Below are positions 1-8,267 of a stretch of DNA of 33,148 bases, piece by piece. Source of the stretch: Streptomyces sp. UW30 (lineage in GTDB: Bacteria; Actinomycetota; Actinomycetes; Streptomycetales; Streptomycetaceae); contig NZ_RDBN01000053.1 of the NCBI RefSeq assembly GCF_008042075.1, positions 1,419,575-1,452,722 of the forward strand. Reading direction: 5' to 3'. Each line of letters starts with the position of its first letter. Within the stretch, counting starts at the first letter, position 1. A program made the translations under genes and the position numbers. The notes below the pieces were generated by a model, which saw only the letters and a program-made list of their open reading frames with translations, ran no database searches and was not told the origin of the DNA.

Positions 1-97
1 GATCCCTTGAGTGGTGACATACAGCGGCACCGTCAGCACCCGTACGGAGTTGCCCTCCTCGTCGGTGCCGTTGCGGGTGTTCTTGCTGTTGCCCGAG
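1..97. repeat. Inverted copy of 1197-1293 (likely artefact)
   Basis: Bases 1-97 are an exact reverse complement of 1197-1293, which lies inside the histidine kinase gene. The match starts at a GATC and stops abruptly at base 97, three bases before the response regulator ATG. The copy creates a false in-frame N-terminal extension of the regulator from base 11. A perfect 97-base inverted copy ending at a restriction-type GATC at the window edge points to a chimeric clone end or assembly hairpin rather than biology. Confidence 0.9.
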
Positions 98-100
98 CCC

Positions 101-838
101 ATGAGCCCCGCCGATGGCGACCGTGACCCCCAGCGCATCCTGATCGTCGACGACGAGCCGGCGGTGCGGGAAGCACTCCAGCGCAGCCTCGCCTTCGAGG
201 GATACGACACCGAGGTCGCGGTCGACGGCGCGGACGCCCTGGAGAAGGCGACCGCCTACCGGCCCGACCTCGTGGTCCTCGACATCCAGATGCCCCGCAT
301 GGACGGCCTGACCGCCGCCCGCCGCATCCGCGGCGCCGGTGACACGACGCCGATCCTGATGCTCACGGCCCGCGACACGGTCGGCGACCGCGTCACCGGG
401 CTGGACGCGGGGGCCGACGACTACCTGGTCAAGCCGTTCGAACTGGACGAGCTTTTCGCCCGCGTCCGCGCCCTCCTGCGGCGCAGCTCCTACGCGGCGG
501 CGGCCGGTGCGAGCCCTGCCGACGAGGACGAGGCGCTGACCTTCGCCGACCTGCGCATGGATCTCGCGACGCGGGAGGTCACGCGCGGTGGGCGGCCGGT
601 GGAGCTGACCCGTACGGAGTTCACGCTGCTGGAGATGTTCATGGCGCATCCGCGCCAGGTGCTGACGCGTGAGCAGATCCTCAAGGCGGTCTGGGGCTTC
701 GACTTCGAGCCGTCGTCGAACTCCCTGGACGTATACGTCATGTATTTGCGCCGCAAGACCGAGGCGGGTGGTGAGCCGCGGCTCGTGCACACGGTTCGGG
801 GCGTGGGGTATGTGCTGCGACAGGGCGGGGCGGAGTGA
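101..838 (+). CDS. OmpR-family response regulator
   Basis: Cytoplasmic DNA-binding response regulator of 245 residues, the usual OmpR/PhoB length. The receiver domain spans about residues 12-128, with the acidic pair D17/D18, phospho-acceptor D61 ([12 protein letters not shown]), T89 and K111 (LVKPF). The winged-helix effector domain spans about 145-242 ([35 protein letters not shown]). I start at ATG 101 (MSPADGD) because the open frame continuing up to base 11 comes only from the inverted duplicate at 1-97. The stop TGA overlaps the GTG of the kinase gene (GTGA), so the two are translationally coupled and form a cognate pair. The stimulus and target genes cannot be read from the sequence. 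From memory it resembles the SCO4156 type of S. coelicolor. Confidence 0.93.
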   Translation: MSPADGDRDPQRILIVDDEPAVREALQRSLAFEGYDTEVAVDGADALEKATAYRPDLVVLDIQMPRMDGLTAARRIRGAGDTTPILMLTARDTVGDRVTGLDAGADDYLVKPFELDELFARVRALLRRSSYAAAAGASPADEDEALTFADLRMDLATREVTRGGRPVELTRTEFTLLEMFMAHPRQVLTREQILKAVWGFDFEPSSNSLDVYVMYLRRKTEAGGEPRLVHTVRGVGYVLRQGGAE

Positions 839-2295
839 GCAGGGTTCTACGCCGGTTCCGCTCGCTGCCGATTCGCTCGCGGCTGGCGTTGCTGGTGGCG
901 GCGGCGGTGGCGTTCGCGGTGGCGGCGGTTTCGGTGACGTGTTGGTTCATTGTGCAGGGGAAGCTGTACGCCCAGGTCGACGAGGACCTCGAGAAGGCGG
1001 CGAAGCCTCAGCCGTACGCCGCGGTCGCGGCCACGCTCACCGAGTGCCCCAAGGAGCCGCAGGAGACCGCCAATACCTTCCGGGCACGGGACACCATCTA
1101 TCTCCAGCTCGTGAAGACCGACGGGACGGCATGCGTCTCGTCGAACTCCGAAGGCACGGTGAGGACGACCAACTCCGACAAGCAGGTGGTCAAGGACTCG
1201 GGCAACAGCAAGAACACCCGCAACGGCACCGACGAGGAGGGCAACTCCGTACGGGTGCTGACGGTGCCGCTGTATGTCACCACTCAAGGGATCGGCTCGG
1301 AGCCACAGCTGTACCCCGGCGCCGCGCTCATGATCGCCGTGCCTCTCAACACCACGCAATCGACGCTCAACGAACTGGCCCTGATCCTCCTCCTCGTCTC
1401 CGGCGTAGGAGTACTCGGCGCAGGCGCAGCCGGCCTGGCCGTCGCCCGTGCCGGCCTCCGCCCCGTCGACAAGCTCACCGAGGCCGTCGAACACGTCGCC
1501 CGCACCGAGGACCTGAACATCCGTATCCCGGTCGAGGACGACGCCGAGGACGAGGTCGCCCGGCTCTCCCGATCCTTCAACTCCATGACCTCGTCGTTGG
1601 CCAGCTCCCGCGAGCTCCAGCAGCAGCTCATCGCGGACGCGGGCCACGAGCTCCGTACGCCCCTGACGTCATTGCGCACGAACATCGAACTCCTCACCCG
1701 CAGCGAGGAGACGGGCCGCCCGATCCCCGAGGCGGACCGCAAGGCCCTTCTCGCCTCCGTCAAGGCGCAGATGACCGAACTGGCCGCCCTGATCGGCGAC
1801 TTGCAGGAGTTGTCCCGCTCGGAGGGGCAGCGGGGTGAGCGCGTGCAGGTGATCTCGCTGGAGGACACGGTCGAGGCTGCCCTGCGCCGGGCCCGGCTGC
1901 GCGGCCCCGAGCTGACGATCACCGCGGACATCCGGCCCTGGTACGTGCGGGCGGAACCGGCGGCCCTCGAACGCGCGGTGGTCAACATCCTCGACAACGC
2001 GGTGAAGTTCAGCCCCGCGTCCGGCACGATCGAGGTCGCCCTGCACGACGGTGTCCTGACCATCCGCGACCACGGCCCCGGCATCCCTGCCGACGAACTC
2101 CCCCACGTCTTCGACCGCTTCTGGCGTTCGCCGAGTGCGCGGGCCCTGCCGGGCTCGGGACTGGGCCTGTCGATCGTGGCGCGGACGGTCGAGCAGGGTG
2201 GCGGCCAGGTGACGCTGGCCCGCGCGGAGGGCGGGGGGACCGTGGTGACGGTGCGGTTGCCGGGGGCGCCTACGGCTCCTCCGGAGGCGGTGTAG
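835..2295 (+). CDS. Membrane sensor histidine kinase (HAMP, HisKA, HATPase)
   Basis: Sensor kinase of 486 residues paired with the overlapping response regulator. Membrane segments lie at about residues 17-40 and 180-204. They enclose an extracytoplasmic sensor of about 140 residues with two cysteines (C71 and C100) that could form a disulfide. A HAMP linker (about 203-256) is followed by the dimerisation/phosphorylation helix with H271 in [13 protein letters not shown], then a complete ATPase domain: N box [12 protein letters not shown]1 DHGPGIP, F box FDRFWR and G2 GSGLGLSIV. The GTG start at 835 overlaps the preceding stop. The kinase should autophosphorylate on H271 and pass phosphate to D61 of the partner. 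The sensed signal is unknown. Bases 1197-1293 of this gene are the source of the inverted copy at the window start. Confidence 0.93.
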   Translation: MSRVLRRFRSLPIRSRLALLVAAAVAFAVAAVSVTCWFIVQGKLYAQVDEDLEKAAKPQPYAAVAATLTECPKEPQETANTFRARDTIYLQLVKTDGTACVSSNSEGTVRTTNSDKQVVKDSGNSKNTRNGTDEEGNSVRVLTVPLYVTTQGIGSEPQLYPGAALMIAVPLNTTQSTLNELALILLLVSGVGVLGAGAAGLAVARAGLRPVDKLTEAVEHVARTEDLNIRIPVEDDAEDEVARLSRSFNSMTSSLASSRELQQQLIADAGHELRTPLTSLRTNIELLTRSEETGRPIPEADRKALLASVKAQMTELAALIGDLQELSRSEGQRGERVQVISLEDTVEAALRRARLRGPELTITADIRPWYVRAEPAALERAVVNILDNAVKFSPASGTIEVALHDGVLTIRDHGPGIPADELPHVFDRFWRSPSARALPGSGLGLSIVARTVEQGGGQVTLARAEGGGTVVTVRLPGAPTAPPEAV

Positions 2296-2389
2296 GGCGT
2301 TCAGTCGGGGTCGGCTTCCTGGGAGGGAGAACGACATCTGGCTCCGCAGCGTGGGCAGCCATGATCGATGTGCTCCTTCGACGCGGAGG

Positions 2390-2788
2390 TCAGCAGAAGC
2401 CGAGCATGCCCGGGGAGTCGATGTCGACGGTGACCACGCCGGGCGGATAGTTCTGTTCACGGTCCGTGAGCAGAATCGACATCCCTGTGAACTCGGCACG
2501 CGGCAGTGCGCAGTAGAGGGCGTGGCAGATGTCAGGGCCGCCGTAGCCATCCCTGATCATGGTGCCGACAGTGACCGACGCACTTGTGTTCAAGTCGTCG
2601 ACGACGACCGAAGAGAACGCGAGAACTCGGCCCGCAGCCCCCGCGTCCTCCGACTCCGCCTGCATGAGGCAGAGGGCGGGAATCCGGAGCAGGTCGCCCG
2701 GGGAACTCGCCATGTTCCCGGCGAGAAGGTTCAGTGTCTTGTGCCCCTCCGCGAGCGCTCGGGTGGCACCGGTGTCCAGAATGATCAC
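2390..2788 (-). CDS. PIN-domain-like toxin (probable ribonuclease)
   Basis: Protein of 132 residues. By eye it has the spaced acidic residues of a PIN nuclease: D5 (MIILDTGA), E45 (MQAESED), D86 (GGPDICHA) and D109 (LLTDRE). The length and small-residue-rich body also fit VapC-like toxins, but similarity is weak and no profile was run. The GTG start overlaps the stop of the upstream small gene (GTGA), the typical antitoxin-then-toxin coupling. If correct, it is a Mg2+-dependent RNase held inactive by the partner. The gene is convergent with the histidine kinase gene across about 95 bases in which I see no clear terminator. Confidence 0.6.
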   Translation of the reverse strand: MIILDTGATRALAEGHKTLNLLAGNMASSPGDLLRIPALCLMQAESEDAGAAGRVLAFSSVVVDDLNTSASVTVGTMIRDGYGGPDICHALYCALPRAEFTGMSILLTDREQNYPPGVVTVDIDSPGMLGFC

Positions 2789-3072
2789 GCGGCCGCAACC
2801 TGCGCCTTGCGCATCTTCTCAGCAGCGATCTTGTAGATGTTGCCGAGCACGTCGGGCGCCTTGTCGAACTCCTCGTCGCTGATGTCGACGCCGATCACGT
2901 CACGGACGACCTGCCGGTCGGCCGCCACCCGCTGGGCAATCTGCTCTGCCGTCGGCTGCTCCGAGGCCAGCTGCTCGACGAGCTGTCCCAGAGTCATCCC
3001 GCGCTCCTTGGCGACCTGCGCGAGATGGTCGCGGGCCTGCCGGGACACCTGAATGGTCGTGTTCTCTGCCAT
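2785..3072 (-). CDS. Ribbon-helix-helix-type antitoxin
   Basis: Protein of 95 residues. Its N terminus has the strand-helix-helix pattern of RHH antitoxins: a beta strand TTIQVSRQ (about 5-12), helix ARDHLAQVAKERG (13-25) and helix LGQLVEQLAS (28-37). A charged C-terminal tail follows (ISDEEFDKAPDVLGNIYKIAAEKMRK), which would wrap the toxin. It lies directly upstream of, and overlaps, the PIN-like gene. As in known pairs it would bind the shared promoter as a dimer and repress the operon. Specific operator half-sites could not be assigned in the 180 bases upstream. Confidence 0.65.
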   Translation of the reverse strand: MAENTTIQVSRQARDHLAQVAKERGMTLGQLVEQLASEQPTAEQIAQRVAADRQVVRDVIGVDISDEEFDKAPDVLGNIYKIAAEKMRKAQVAAA

Positions 3073-3123
3073 GACTCCACCATAGACGTGCCATAACCCT
3101 TGGGGTCCCGTTCTCCGCCCGGT

Positions 3124-3255
3124 TCATCTGATGGCGTTCATGCCCGCCTCGCCCTTGACGTCCTCCCCGAACGCCGACCAGGACGACGCCACGAAGATCA
3201 GCGGGCGGGCCGTCGGGTGACACGCCAACTCATCGGCGGCCTCGTTTCGGAGAGC
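3124..3255 (-). pseudogene. Possible 3' remnant of a small gene (DUF397-like end)
   Basis: Directly after the acetyltransferase stop and in the same frame there are 43 open codons ending in TGA at 3124-3126, with no convincing start or ribosome site. The last 25 or so residues (ARPLIFVASSWSAFGEDVKG, then E and a short tail) read like real coding sequence with GC-rich third positions. They loosely resemble the C terminus of DUF397 proteins (P-L-x-F...W..F...V..GE). It may be the tail of a decayed gene. The similarity is by eye only and chance is possible. Confidence 0.3.
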
Positions 3256-4047
3256 TCAGGCGGCGGGGATGGCGAAGAGCTCGTACTCGGCCACGGTCTC
3301 GAACCCCATGCGGGGGTATACGAGGGCGCCGAGCGGGCTGGCCTGCAGTGTGCCGACGCTCAGGCCGCGCTCCCGTCCCGCCGTGAGAGCCGCCGTGCTG
3401 AGGGTGGTTCCGATTCCCTGCCGTCGGTGGTCGGGGGCGGTGCTCACGACGTAGACGCCCGCCACGCCGTGCGCTTCGTACAGCAGCGAAGTGCCCACGA
3501 TGCGCCCGTCGCGGCGCCCGGCGAAGCGAGTGATCCGGGCCGAGTCCGGGCGTTGCGCTTCGATGCGCGCCGCGTCGTCGATGATCTCCGGTGTCACGCC
3601 GAACGAGGTGATGAACGCCCGCACCCACTCGCTCAGCGCGTCGAACCCTTCGACCGTTTCGATCTTCAGATCCGCCGGCCCCTCGGCGGGGGCGAGGCGA
3701 TCGAGGCGGACGGACATGACCGGCGAGGACCCGAGCTTCACGGCACCGTGGTCGACGAGCCTGTTCGCCATGTCCGGGGCGCTGTCCGGCCCCACCCACC
3801 ACATCCACGGGAGTCCGGCCATCCGGCTGACGGCGTGGCTGACCGTCCGCTCCAGCTGGTCGGTGTCGCTCAGCCGCAGAACTCCGTTGAGCTGGCCGTC
3901 GGCGAGCCCGCTGCGATAGTAGGTGAGCTCGCCGTCAGCGACTTCGGAGGCTCCCCAGCCGAGCCAGTAGTCACGGCAGTTGGCGAGCAGCGGTTCAAGA
4001 TCTGATCGCTCGTTCACGTTCGCGTTCCCGTTGCCGTTCACCTTCAT
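3256..4047 (-). CDS. GNAT-family N-acetyltransferase
   Basis: Protein of 263 residues with the acetyl-CoA-binding GNAT fold in its C-terminal half. The diagnostic motif is VYVVSTAPDHRRQGIGTTLSTAAL (V..A...R.QG.G..L), followed by a C-terminal strand ending YPRMGFETVAEYELF. The N-terminal half (WWVGPDSAPDMANRL, VMSVRLDRL) looks like a degenerate second GNAT-like module, common in actinobacterial members. The substrate is unknown. I chose ATG 4045-4047 rather than the TTG at 4110 because the TTG has no ribosome site. The first residues after this start (MKVNGNGNANVNERSD) come from a hexanucleotide repeat and are low complexity. The gene is divergent from the sigma factor gene, sharing about 165 bases of promoter region. 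Confidence 0.85.
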   Translation of the reverse strand: MKVNGNGNANVNERSDLEPLLANCRDYWLGWGASEVADGELTYYRSGLADGQLNGVLRLSDTDQLERTVSHAVSRMAGLPWMWWVGPDSAPDMANRLVDHGAVKLGSSPVMSVRLDRLAPAEGPADLKIETVEGFDALSEWVRAFITSFGVTPEIIDDAARIEAQRPDSARITRFAGRRDGRIVGTSLLYEAHGVAGVYVVSTAPDHRRQGIGTTLSTAALTAGRERGLSVGTLQASPLGALVYPRMGFETVAEYELFAIPAA

Positions 4048-4064
4048 GGTCCCGTTCCCGTTCT
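4009..4064 (-). repeat. Degenerate hexamer repeat across the GNAT start
   Basis: On the minus strand, runs of AACGNG-type hexamers lie on both sides of the acetyltransferase ATG: two GAACGG units just upstream, then five AACNNN units after it (AACGGC, AACGGG, AACGCG, AACGTG, AACGAG). The downstream part encodes alternating Asn-Gly/Ala/Val. Unit changes upstream would alter the ribosome-site spacing without changing the reading frame. Confidence 0.7.
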
Positions 4065-4127
4065 CTTGAATCCTGTCGAGGGCATCGACAGGACGCCGAC
4101 GGCGTCGCAAAGTTCGCTCGGGATCGT

Positions 4128-4141
4128 GTGACGTGCGTCAC
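4128..4141. promoter_or_regulatory. 14-bp palindrome in divergent promoter region
   Basis: The perfect inverted repeat GTGACG-TG-CGTCAC lies between the divergently transcribed acetyltransferase and ECF sigma factor genes, about 70 bases upstream of the sigma ATG. It is a candidate operator, but no regulator can be assigned. Confidence 0.4.
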
Positions 4142-4211
4142 TGGGTCGCGGGGTCCTGTCGGCCGACCGCGCTACTTTGTGGGCGACCGACACCAACACC
4201 TGAGGGAATCC

Positions 4212-5180
4212 ATGATCAGGGACTGGGCTGAGGCTGCTCGGCTTGAGGATGCGAGGTTGACCCGTGCCGCGCAGGCGGGTGAGGTCGCCGCGTTGGGTGT
4301 GCTGCTGGAGCGGCATCGGGCGGGGATGCGGGCGGTCGCGTTGAGCATTCTGGGGCCGGGTGCGGATGCCGATGACGTGATGCAGGACGCGGCGTTGACC
4401 GCGTTGCGGCGGATCGGCGACGTACGTGATCCGCAGGCCGTGGGCGCGTGGCTGCGGATGATCGTGCGCAACGCCGGCCGGACCGTGCTGCGTAGATCCG
4501 CTCTCCTGCAGCCGGTGGACGAGCTCCAACTGCCGTCGGACGACGCCGATCCGGCGCGGTGGCTGGAGCAGAACGCGTTGCGGGACTGGATATGGGAGGC
4601 GTTGGAGGAGCTGTCTCCGGCGCTCCGGATGCCGTTGGTGCTACGGCATTTCACCGCCCAGGTCACCTCGTACGAGCAGATCGCGAAGGCGTGCGGGGTG
4701 CCGGTCGGCACGGTGCGCAGCCGGCTCAGCCAGGGGCGGGTCAAGCTCGCCGCCGCCCTCGCCGCCACCGCCGACGCCGCGCACTCCGATACCGAACAGC
4801 GCGTCCGCGCCAGCCGCGTCGAGGCCCGTGAGACGCTCGACGCCGCCGAGTGCGGGCACTTCGGCAAGCTGGTCACCGAGCGCTGGTCGCCCGACGTCGC
4901 CCTGCTCAGGGGGAGGGACAGGATCGCCGACCGGGACATCCTCGTGCGCGGCATGCACAGCGACATCGAGGACGGTGTGCGTCAGCGCCTGGTCAACGCC
5001 GTCGCCGGGCGGTCGCTGACCATCTGGGAGATGGACATCCTCAATCCGGCCGACCACCCCGAGCACTGCCCGCCCTCCGTGGCCTGGCTCATGTCCCTCG
5101 ACGCCGCCGGCCGGGCGCTCCAGCTGCGGCTCTTCCACCCCAGGCCGGTACAGGCCATCGAGGTCCTGCCCGTCATGTGA
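4212..5180 (+). CDS. ECF sigma factor with NTF2/SnoaL-like C-terminal domain
   Basis: RNA polymerase sigma factor of 322 residues. Sigma-2 region about 15-90 (GADADDVMQDAALTALRRIG) and sigma-4 helix-turn-helix about 128-182 (SYEQIAKACGVPVGTVRSRLSQGRVKL). A C-terminal extension of about 120 residues (205-315; HFGKLVTERWSPDVALLRGR, MHSDIEDGVRQRLV) looks like an NTF2/SnoaL-type domain. In such ECF groups the extension is known to modulate activity in place of a separate anti-sigma factor, and no anti-sigma gene is adjacent here. ATG 4212 was chosen over an earlier in-frame start at 4128 because GAGGGA lies a few bases upstream and homologous factors begin near here. The 14-bp palindrome upstream may be its control site. 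The regulon is unknown. Confidence 0.9.
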   Translation: MIRDWAEAARLEDARLTRAAQAGEVAALGVLLERHRAGMRAVALSILGPGADADDVMQDAALTALRRIGDVRDPQAVGAWLRMIVRNAGRTVLRRSALLQPVDELQLPSDDADPARWLEQNALRDWIWEALEELSPALRMPLVLRHFTAQVTSYEQIAKACGVPVGTVRSRLSQGRVKLAAALAATADAAHSDTEQRVRASRVEARETLDAAECGHFGKLVTERWSPDVALLRGRDRIADRDILVRGMHSDIEDGVRQRLVNAVAGRSLTIWEMDILNPADHPEHCPPSVAWLMSLDAAGRALQLRLFHPRPVQAIEVLPVM

Positions 5181-5224
5181 CGGCATGTGGGTGTGCGTCA
5201 GATCCTGTGCGGGACAGGGTCGGC

Positions 5225-5277
5225 GCCCACCCGGGCACGTCCCCCCGCGTCGGGGGGAGGGACGTGCCGCCGTGGGC
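5225..5277. terminator. Bidirectional hairpin between convergent genes
   Basis: Nested inverted repeats lie between the sigma factor stop and the lipoprotein stop: outer arms GCCCAC/GTGGGC (5225-5230, 5272-5277), middle arms GGCACGTCCC/GGGACGTGCC (5234-5243, 5259-5268), and a further C-run/G-run inside. There is no T-tract, which is normal for Streptomyces terminators. It probably serves both convergent transcripts. Confidence 0.75.
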
Positions 5278-5292
5278 GAGGGAGGGGAGGGC

Positions 5293-5820
5293 TCAGCCGG
5301 CCGCGGGCGCGGGCAGGCCCCACTGGGAGAAGTCGACCTGGCCGTTGCCGCTCTTGGTCAGGAGGTCCTTCTTCCCTGACGCCCAGGCGATGGCGATCTT
5401 CTTGTCGGTCGAGATCTCCACCGTGCCCTTCACCCGGTCCTTGTTGGTCTTGTCGACGCAACTCAGCTGCATCGACGTCTGCTTGAGCAGGCCCTCACAG
5501 GCGTGCATGCTCTTGCCGTCCGTGCTCCGGAAGGCGAGCTGGACCTTGTCGCCCTTGACGATCATGGCGACCTCGTCGACGTCCGACGAGCCGACCCAGC
5601 CGCCGTCGAGCTTCACGGGGGCCTGGCTGTCCGCGGCCGCGTCCGGCGCGGCCTCGTCCGACGCCGCGGCGGACGGGGACGCGGCAGCCGGCGAGGAGGC
5701 GGACGGGGACGGGGAGGAGGCGGACGACGACGCGTCGTCCGAGTCGTCACCCATGCAGCCCGTCAACACCATGGTGCCGAAAGCAGCGGTGGCGACTGCG
5801 GACATCATTGACTTGCGCAT
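5293..5820 (-). CDS. Small secreted lipoprotein
   Basis: Protein of 175 residues with a lipoprotein signal: basic start MRKSMMSAVATAAFG and lipobox LTGC with lipidated C22. A Ser/Ala/Pro-rich, acidic low-complexity spacer follows (about 25-66), then a compact domain of about 105 residues (LDGGWVGSSDVDEVAMIVKG to the C terminus). That domain has two cysteines (CEGLLKQTSMQLSC) that could form a disulfide and a beta-rich look. No family is recognised. It begins 3 bases after the MMPL stop on the same strand, so the two are co-transcribed, and it may act as an outer-face partner of the transporter. The start ATG at 5818-5820 is the only sensible one. Confidence 0.85.
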   Translation of the reverse strand: MRKSMMSAVATAAFGTMVLTGCMGDDSDDASSSASSPSPSASSPAAASPSAAASDEAAPDAAADSQAPVKLDGGWVGSSDVDEVAMIVKGDKVQLAFRSTDGKSMHACEGLLKQTSMQLSCVDKTNKDRVKGTVEISTDKKIAIAWASGKKDLLTKSGNGQVDFSQWGLPAPAAG

Positions 5821-5823
5821 TTC

Positions 5824-8046
5824 CTAAACACTTTCTGTGAGGGGGGTTTCCCGTTGGATGTGCGTGGGGTGGGCGGGACCGCTCTCGCTGATTCCGAAGC
5901 GGTCGTGGAAGGTGCGCAGCGGGCCCGGGGCGTACCAGGCCGCGCGGCCGAGCAGACGCATCGCGGCCGGCAGGAGTACGCCGCGCACCGCGATGGCGTC
6001 GATGAGGATCGCCAGGCCGCTGCCGAGGCCGAACATCTGCATGAAGCTGACCTTCGCGGTACCGAAGGCGAAGAAGCCGACCGCGAGGAGGACGGCGGCG
6101 GCGCTGACGATGCGGCCGGTGTGGCCGAGGCCGTGCACCACGGCGTCCTCGGTGCTCTCGCCCGCGTCGTGCAACTCCTTGACCCGGCTGGTGACGAACA
6201 CCTCGTAGTCCATGGACAGGCCGAAGGCGATGCAGAACAGCAGGACCGTCATCGACGTGTCCATCGGCTGTGCCGTGAAGCCCAGCACATCGCTGAAGTT
6301 GCCCTCCTGGAAGATCCAGGTCATGGCACCGATGGCCGCCGCCAGGCTGATGATGTTCAAGGCCAGCGCGCGAATCGGCTGGACGATGCTCCCCGTGAAC
6401 AGGAAGAGCAGGATGAACGTGGTGACCGCGACGATCCCCGCGGCCAGCGGCAGCCGGCTCGCGATCGACTCCTTGGCGTCCACGAGTTCGGCGTCCTCGC
6501 CGCCCACCAGCACCTCCTCGGTACCGGAGGGCGCCGGTACGGACCGCAGCGTCCCGACGAGATCCTGGGCCTCCTGCGACCCGGGCTCGGCGGCGGGGAA
6601 GACACTCAGGCGCTGCGCGTCGGGGCGGCCGAGGGCTTCGTTCGCCGGGCCCGGAGCGACCGAACCTTCCCGGGTATAGGTGCCGGTGACCGCCTCCACG
6701 CGGGCGACGCCGCCCAGACCCGCCAGCTTCCCGGCGTAGCTGTCCACGTTCTCGTAGTCCATGGCCCCGGTGACGACGACCTGGATCGCCCCGTCGTCGT
6801 CCCCGGTGAAGTCGCTCCGCAGGATCGCGGAGACCTGCCGGCTCTCCCCGTCCTGAGGGAGCACCCGCTCGTCGGGCGTACCGAACGAGACGCCCATGAG
6901 CGGCGACGCGGCGAGCAGCAGCACGGCCAGCACCGGCACTCCCGTCAGCACCGGGCGGCGCATGACGGTGCCGGCCAGCCGGCCCCAGAACGGCCGCTTC
7001 TCGCGGTGGTGGCCGGACTTGGGCCAGGGCAGCCGGCCCTTGTTGATGCGGTGTCCCAGCAGCATGAGCAGAGCCGGCATCACAAAGAGCGTGCTCACGG
7101 CCGCGATCACGACCACGCCGACACCGGCGTAGGCGAAGGAGCGCAGGAAGTACTGGGGGAAGACAAGGAGCGCGGTCAGCGCTACGGCGACGGTGGCGGC
7201 GGAGAACACGACCGTACGCCCCGCCGTGTGCACGGTCGTGCGGACCGCGTCCTCGACGGGCGCACCCTGGGCGAGCTGCTCCCTGAAGCGGCTGATCATC
7301 AGCAGCGCGTAGTCGATGCCGAGACCGAGGCCGAGGGCGGTGGTCAGGTTGATCGCGAAGATCGAGACGTCGGTGGCACTGCCCAGAAGGGACAGCTCGG
7401 CGAACGTGCCCGCCACCGCCACCGTGCCGATGGCAAGCGGCAGGAGCGCGGCGACCACTCCGCCGAAGACGATCAGCAGCAGCAACAGCGTCAGCGGTAC
7501 GGCGATGATCTCCGCGAGCAGGAGATCCTTCAGCACCTGGTCCGACAACTCGGCGCTGACGGCGGTGCCGCCGCCGGCCCGGACGGTCAGCCCGTCGCGC
7601 TCGCCCACGTAGGTGTCGATGACGTCCTTGGAGTTGGTGTCCCGCGTCGCCTCGTCGCCCTTCACATGAGCCAGCACCATGGCCGAACGGCCGTCGCGGG
7701 CCTTGAGCGCATCGCTGTCCGTGTTCCAGAAGGAGATGACGTTGCTGAGTTCGGTCTCCTTGCGGAGCTCGGCCACCAGCTGCCGGCCGCCCTGCTCCAC
7801 CTCCGGGTCGGTGACCTGCTTGTCACCGCCGGAGACCAGGAGGATCAGGTTCGTCTGCCCGCCGAACTTGTCGTTGATGACCTGATGCGCGGCCGTCGAC
7901 TGCGCATCGGGGTCGTCGAAGCCGCCACCCACCAGCTTTCCGAAGGCTCCCGCACCCACAACGCCCATGACGGCGACGAGTACTGCGGCGGCGAGGAGAA
8001 CGGCTTTGGGCCACCGGACGGTAATCCCTGCTACCCGATCGAACAC
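5824..8046 (-). CDS. MMPL-family RND transporter
   Basis: Membrane transporter of 740 residues, the usual size for actinobacterial MMPL exporters of lipids or other hydrophobic substrates. Membrane segment 1 is at about 13-35. A first extracytoplasmic loop spans about 36-172, five membrane segments lie at about 173-345, a second loop at about 390-535, and the last segments at about 536-705. The pseudo-symmetric proton-relay motifs are present in both halves: GLGIDYALL (D245-Y246) and GLSMDYEVF (D613-Y614). The start GTG at 8044-8046 has an AGG-containing ribosome site close upstream. The gene leads a two-gene operon with the small lipoprotein. It diverges from the pectate lyase gene across about 220 bases. 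The substrate is not evident. Confidence 0.93.
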   Translation of the reverse strand: MFDRVAGITVRWPKAVLLAAAVLVAVMGVVGAGAFGKLVGGGFDDPDAQSTAAHQVINDKFGGQTNLILLVSGGDKQVTDPEVEQGGRQLVAELRKETELSNVISFWNTDSDALKARDGRSAMVLAHVKGDEATRDTNSKDVIDTYVGERDGLTVRAGGGTAVSAELSDQVLKDLLLAEIIAVPLTLLLLLIVFGGVVAALLPLAIGTVAVAGTFAELSLLGSATDVSIFAINLTTALGLGLGIDYALLMISRFREQLAQGAPVEDAVRTTVHTAGRTVVFSAATVAVALTALLVFPQYFLRSFAYAGVGVVVIAAVSTLFVMPALLMLLGHRINKGRLPWPKSGHHREKRPFWGRLAGTVMRRPVLTGVPVLAVLLLAASPLMGVSFGTPDERVLPQDGESRQVSAILRSDFTGDDDGAIQVVVTGAMDYENVDSYAGKLAGLGGVARVEAVTGTYTREGSVAPGPANEALGRPDAQRLSVFPAAEPGSQEAQDLVGTLRSVPAPSGTEEVLVGGEDAELVDAKESIASRLPLAAGIVAVTTFILLFLFTGSIVQPIRALALNIISLAAAIGAMTWIFQEGNFSDVLGFTAQPMDTSMTVLLFCIAFGLSMDYEVFVTSRVKELHDAGESTEDAVVHGLGHTGRIVSAAAVLLAVGFFAFGTAKVSFMQMFGLGSGLAILIDAIAVRGVLLPAAMRLLGRAAWYAPGPLRTFHDRFGISESGPAHPTHIQRETPLTESV

Positions 8047-8267
8047 ATTCCTGCCCTTTCCAAGTCTGCGTTTGCTTCACGTGAGTTGGCGACGCCTGAG
8101 CCGGCGTGCGCACACAAGACGGGGCGGGGAGGCAGGAGTTCGCTTCAGGTGGCGTGAGCTGCGTCACAGGTGACCGACGGCTCTTCGCGGCCTGCGGGGC
8201 GGCAACCTTTCCCGGCGAGGCGGCGACAGATCCCCGGATCATCCCCCCGCACGGAACGGATCACCGC

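Noticed and set aside
11..100. N-terminal extension of the response regulator
   Set aside because: Encoded entirely by the inverted duplicate of the kinase gene, so not native.
5854..8157. 767-codon open frame on the plus strand opposite the MMPL gene
   Set aside because: Arg/Gly/His-rich shadow of the real gene produced by high third-position GC; no domain, no ribosome site.
8154..8167. GTGA-N6-TCAC as an operator upstream of the pectate lyase gene
   Set aside because: Only 4-bp arms, expected by chance; too weak to list.
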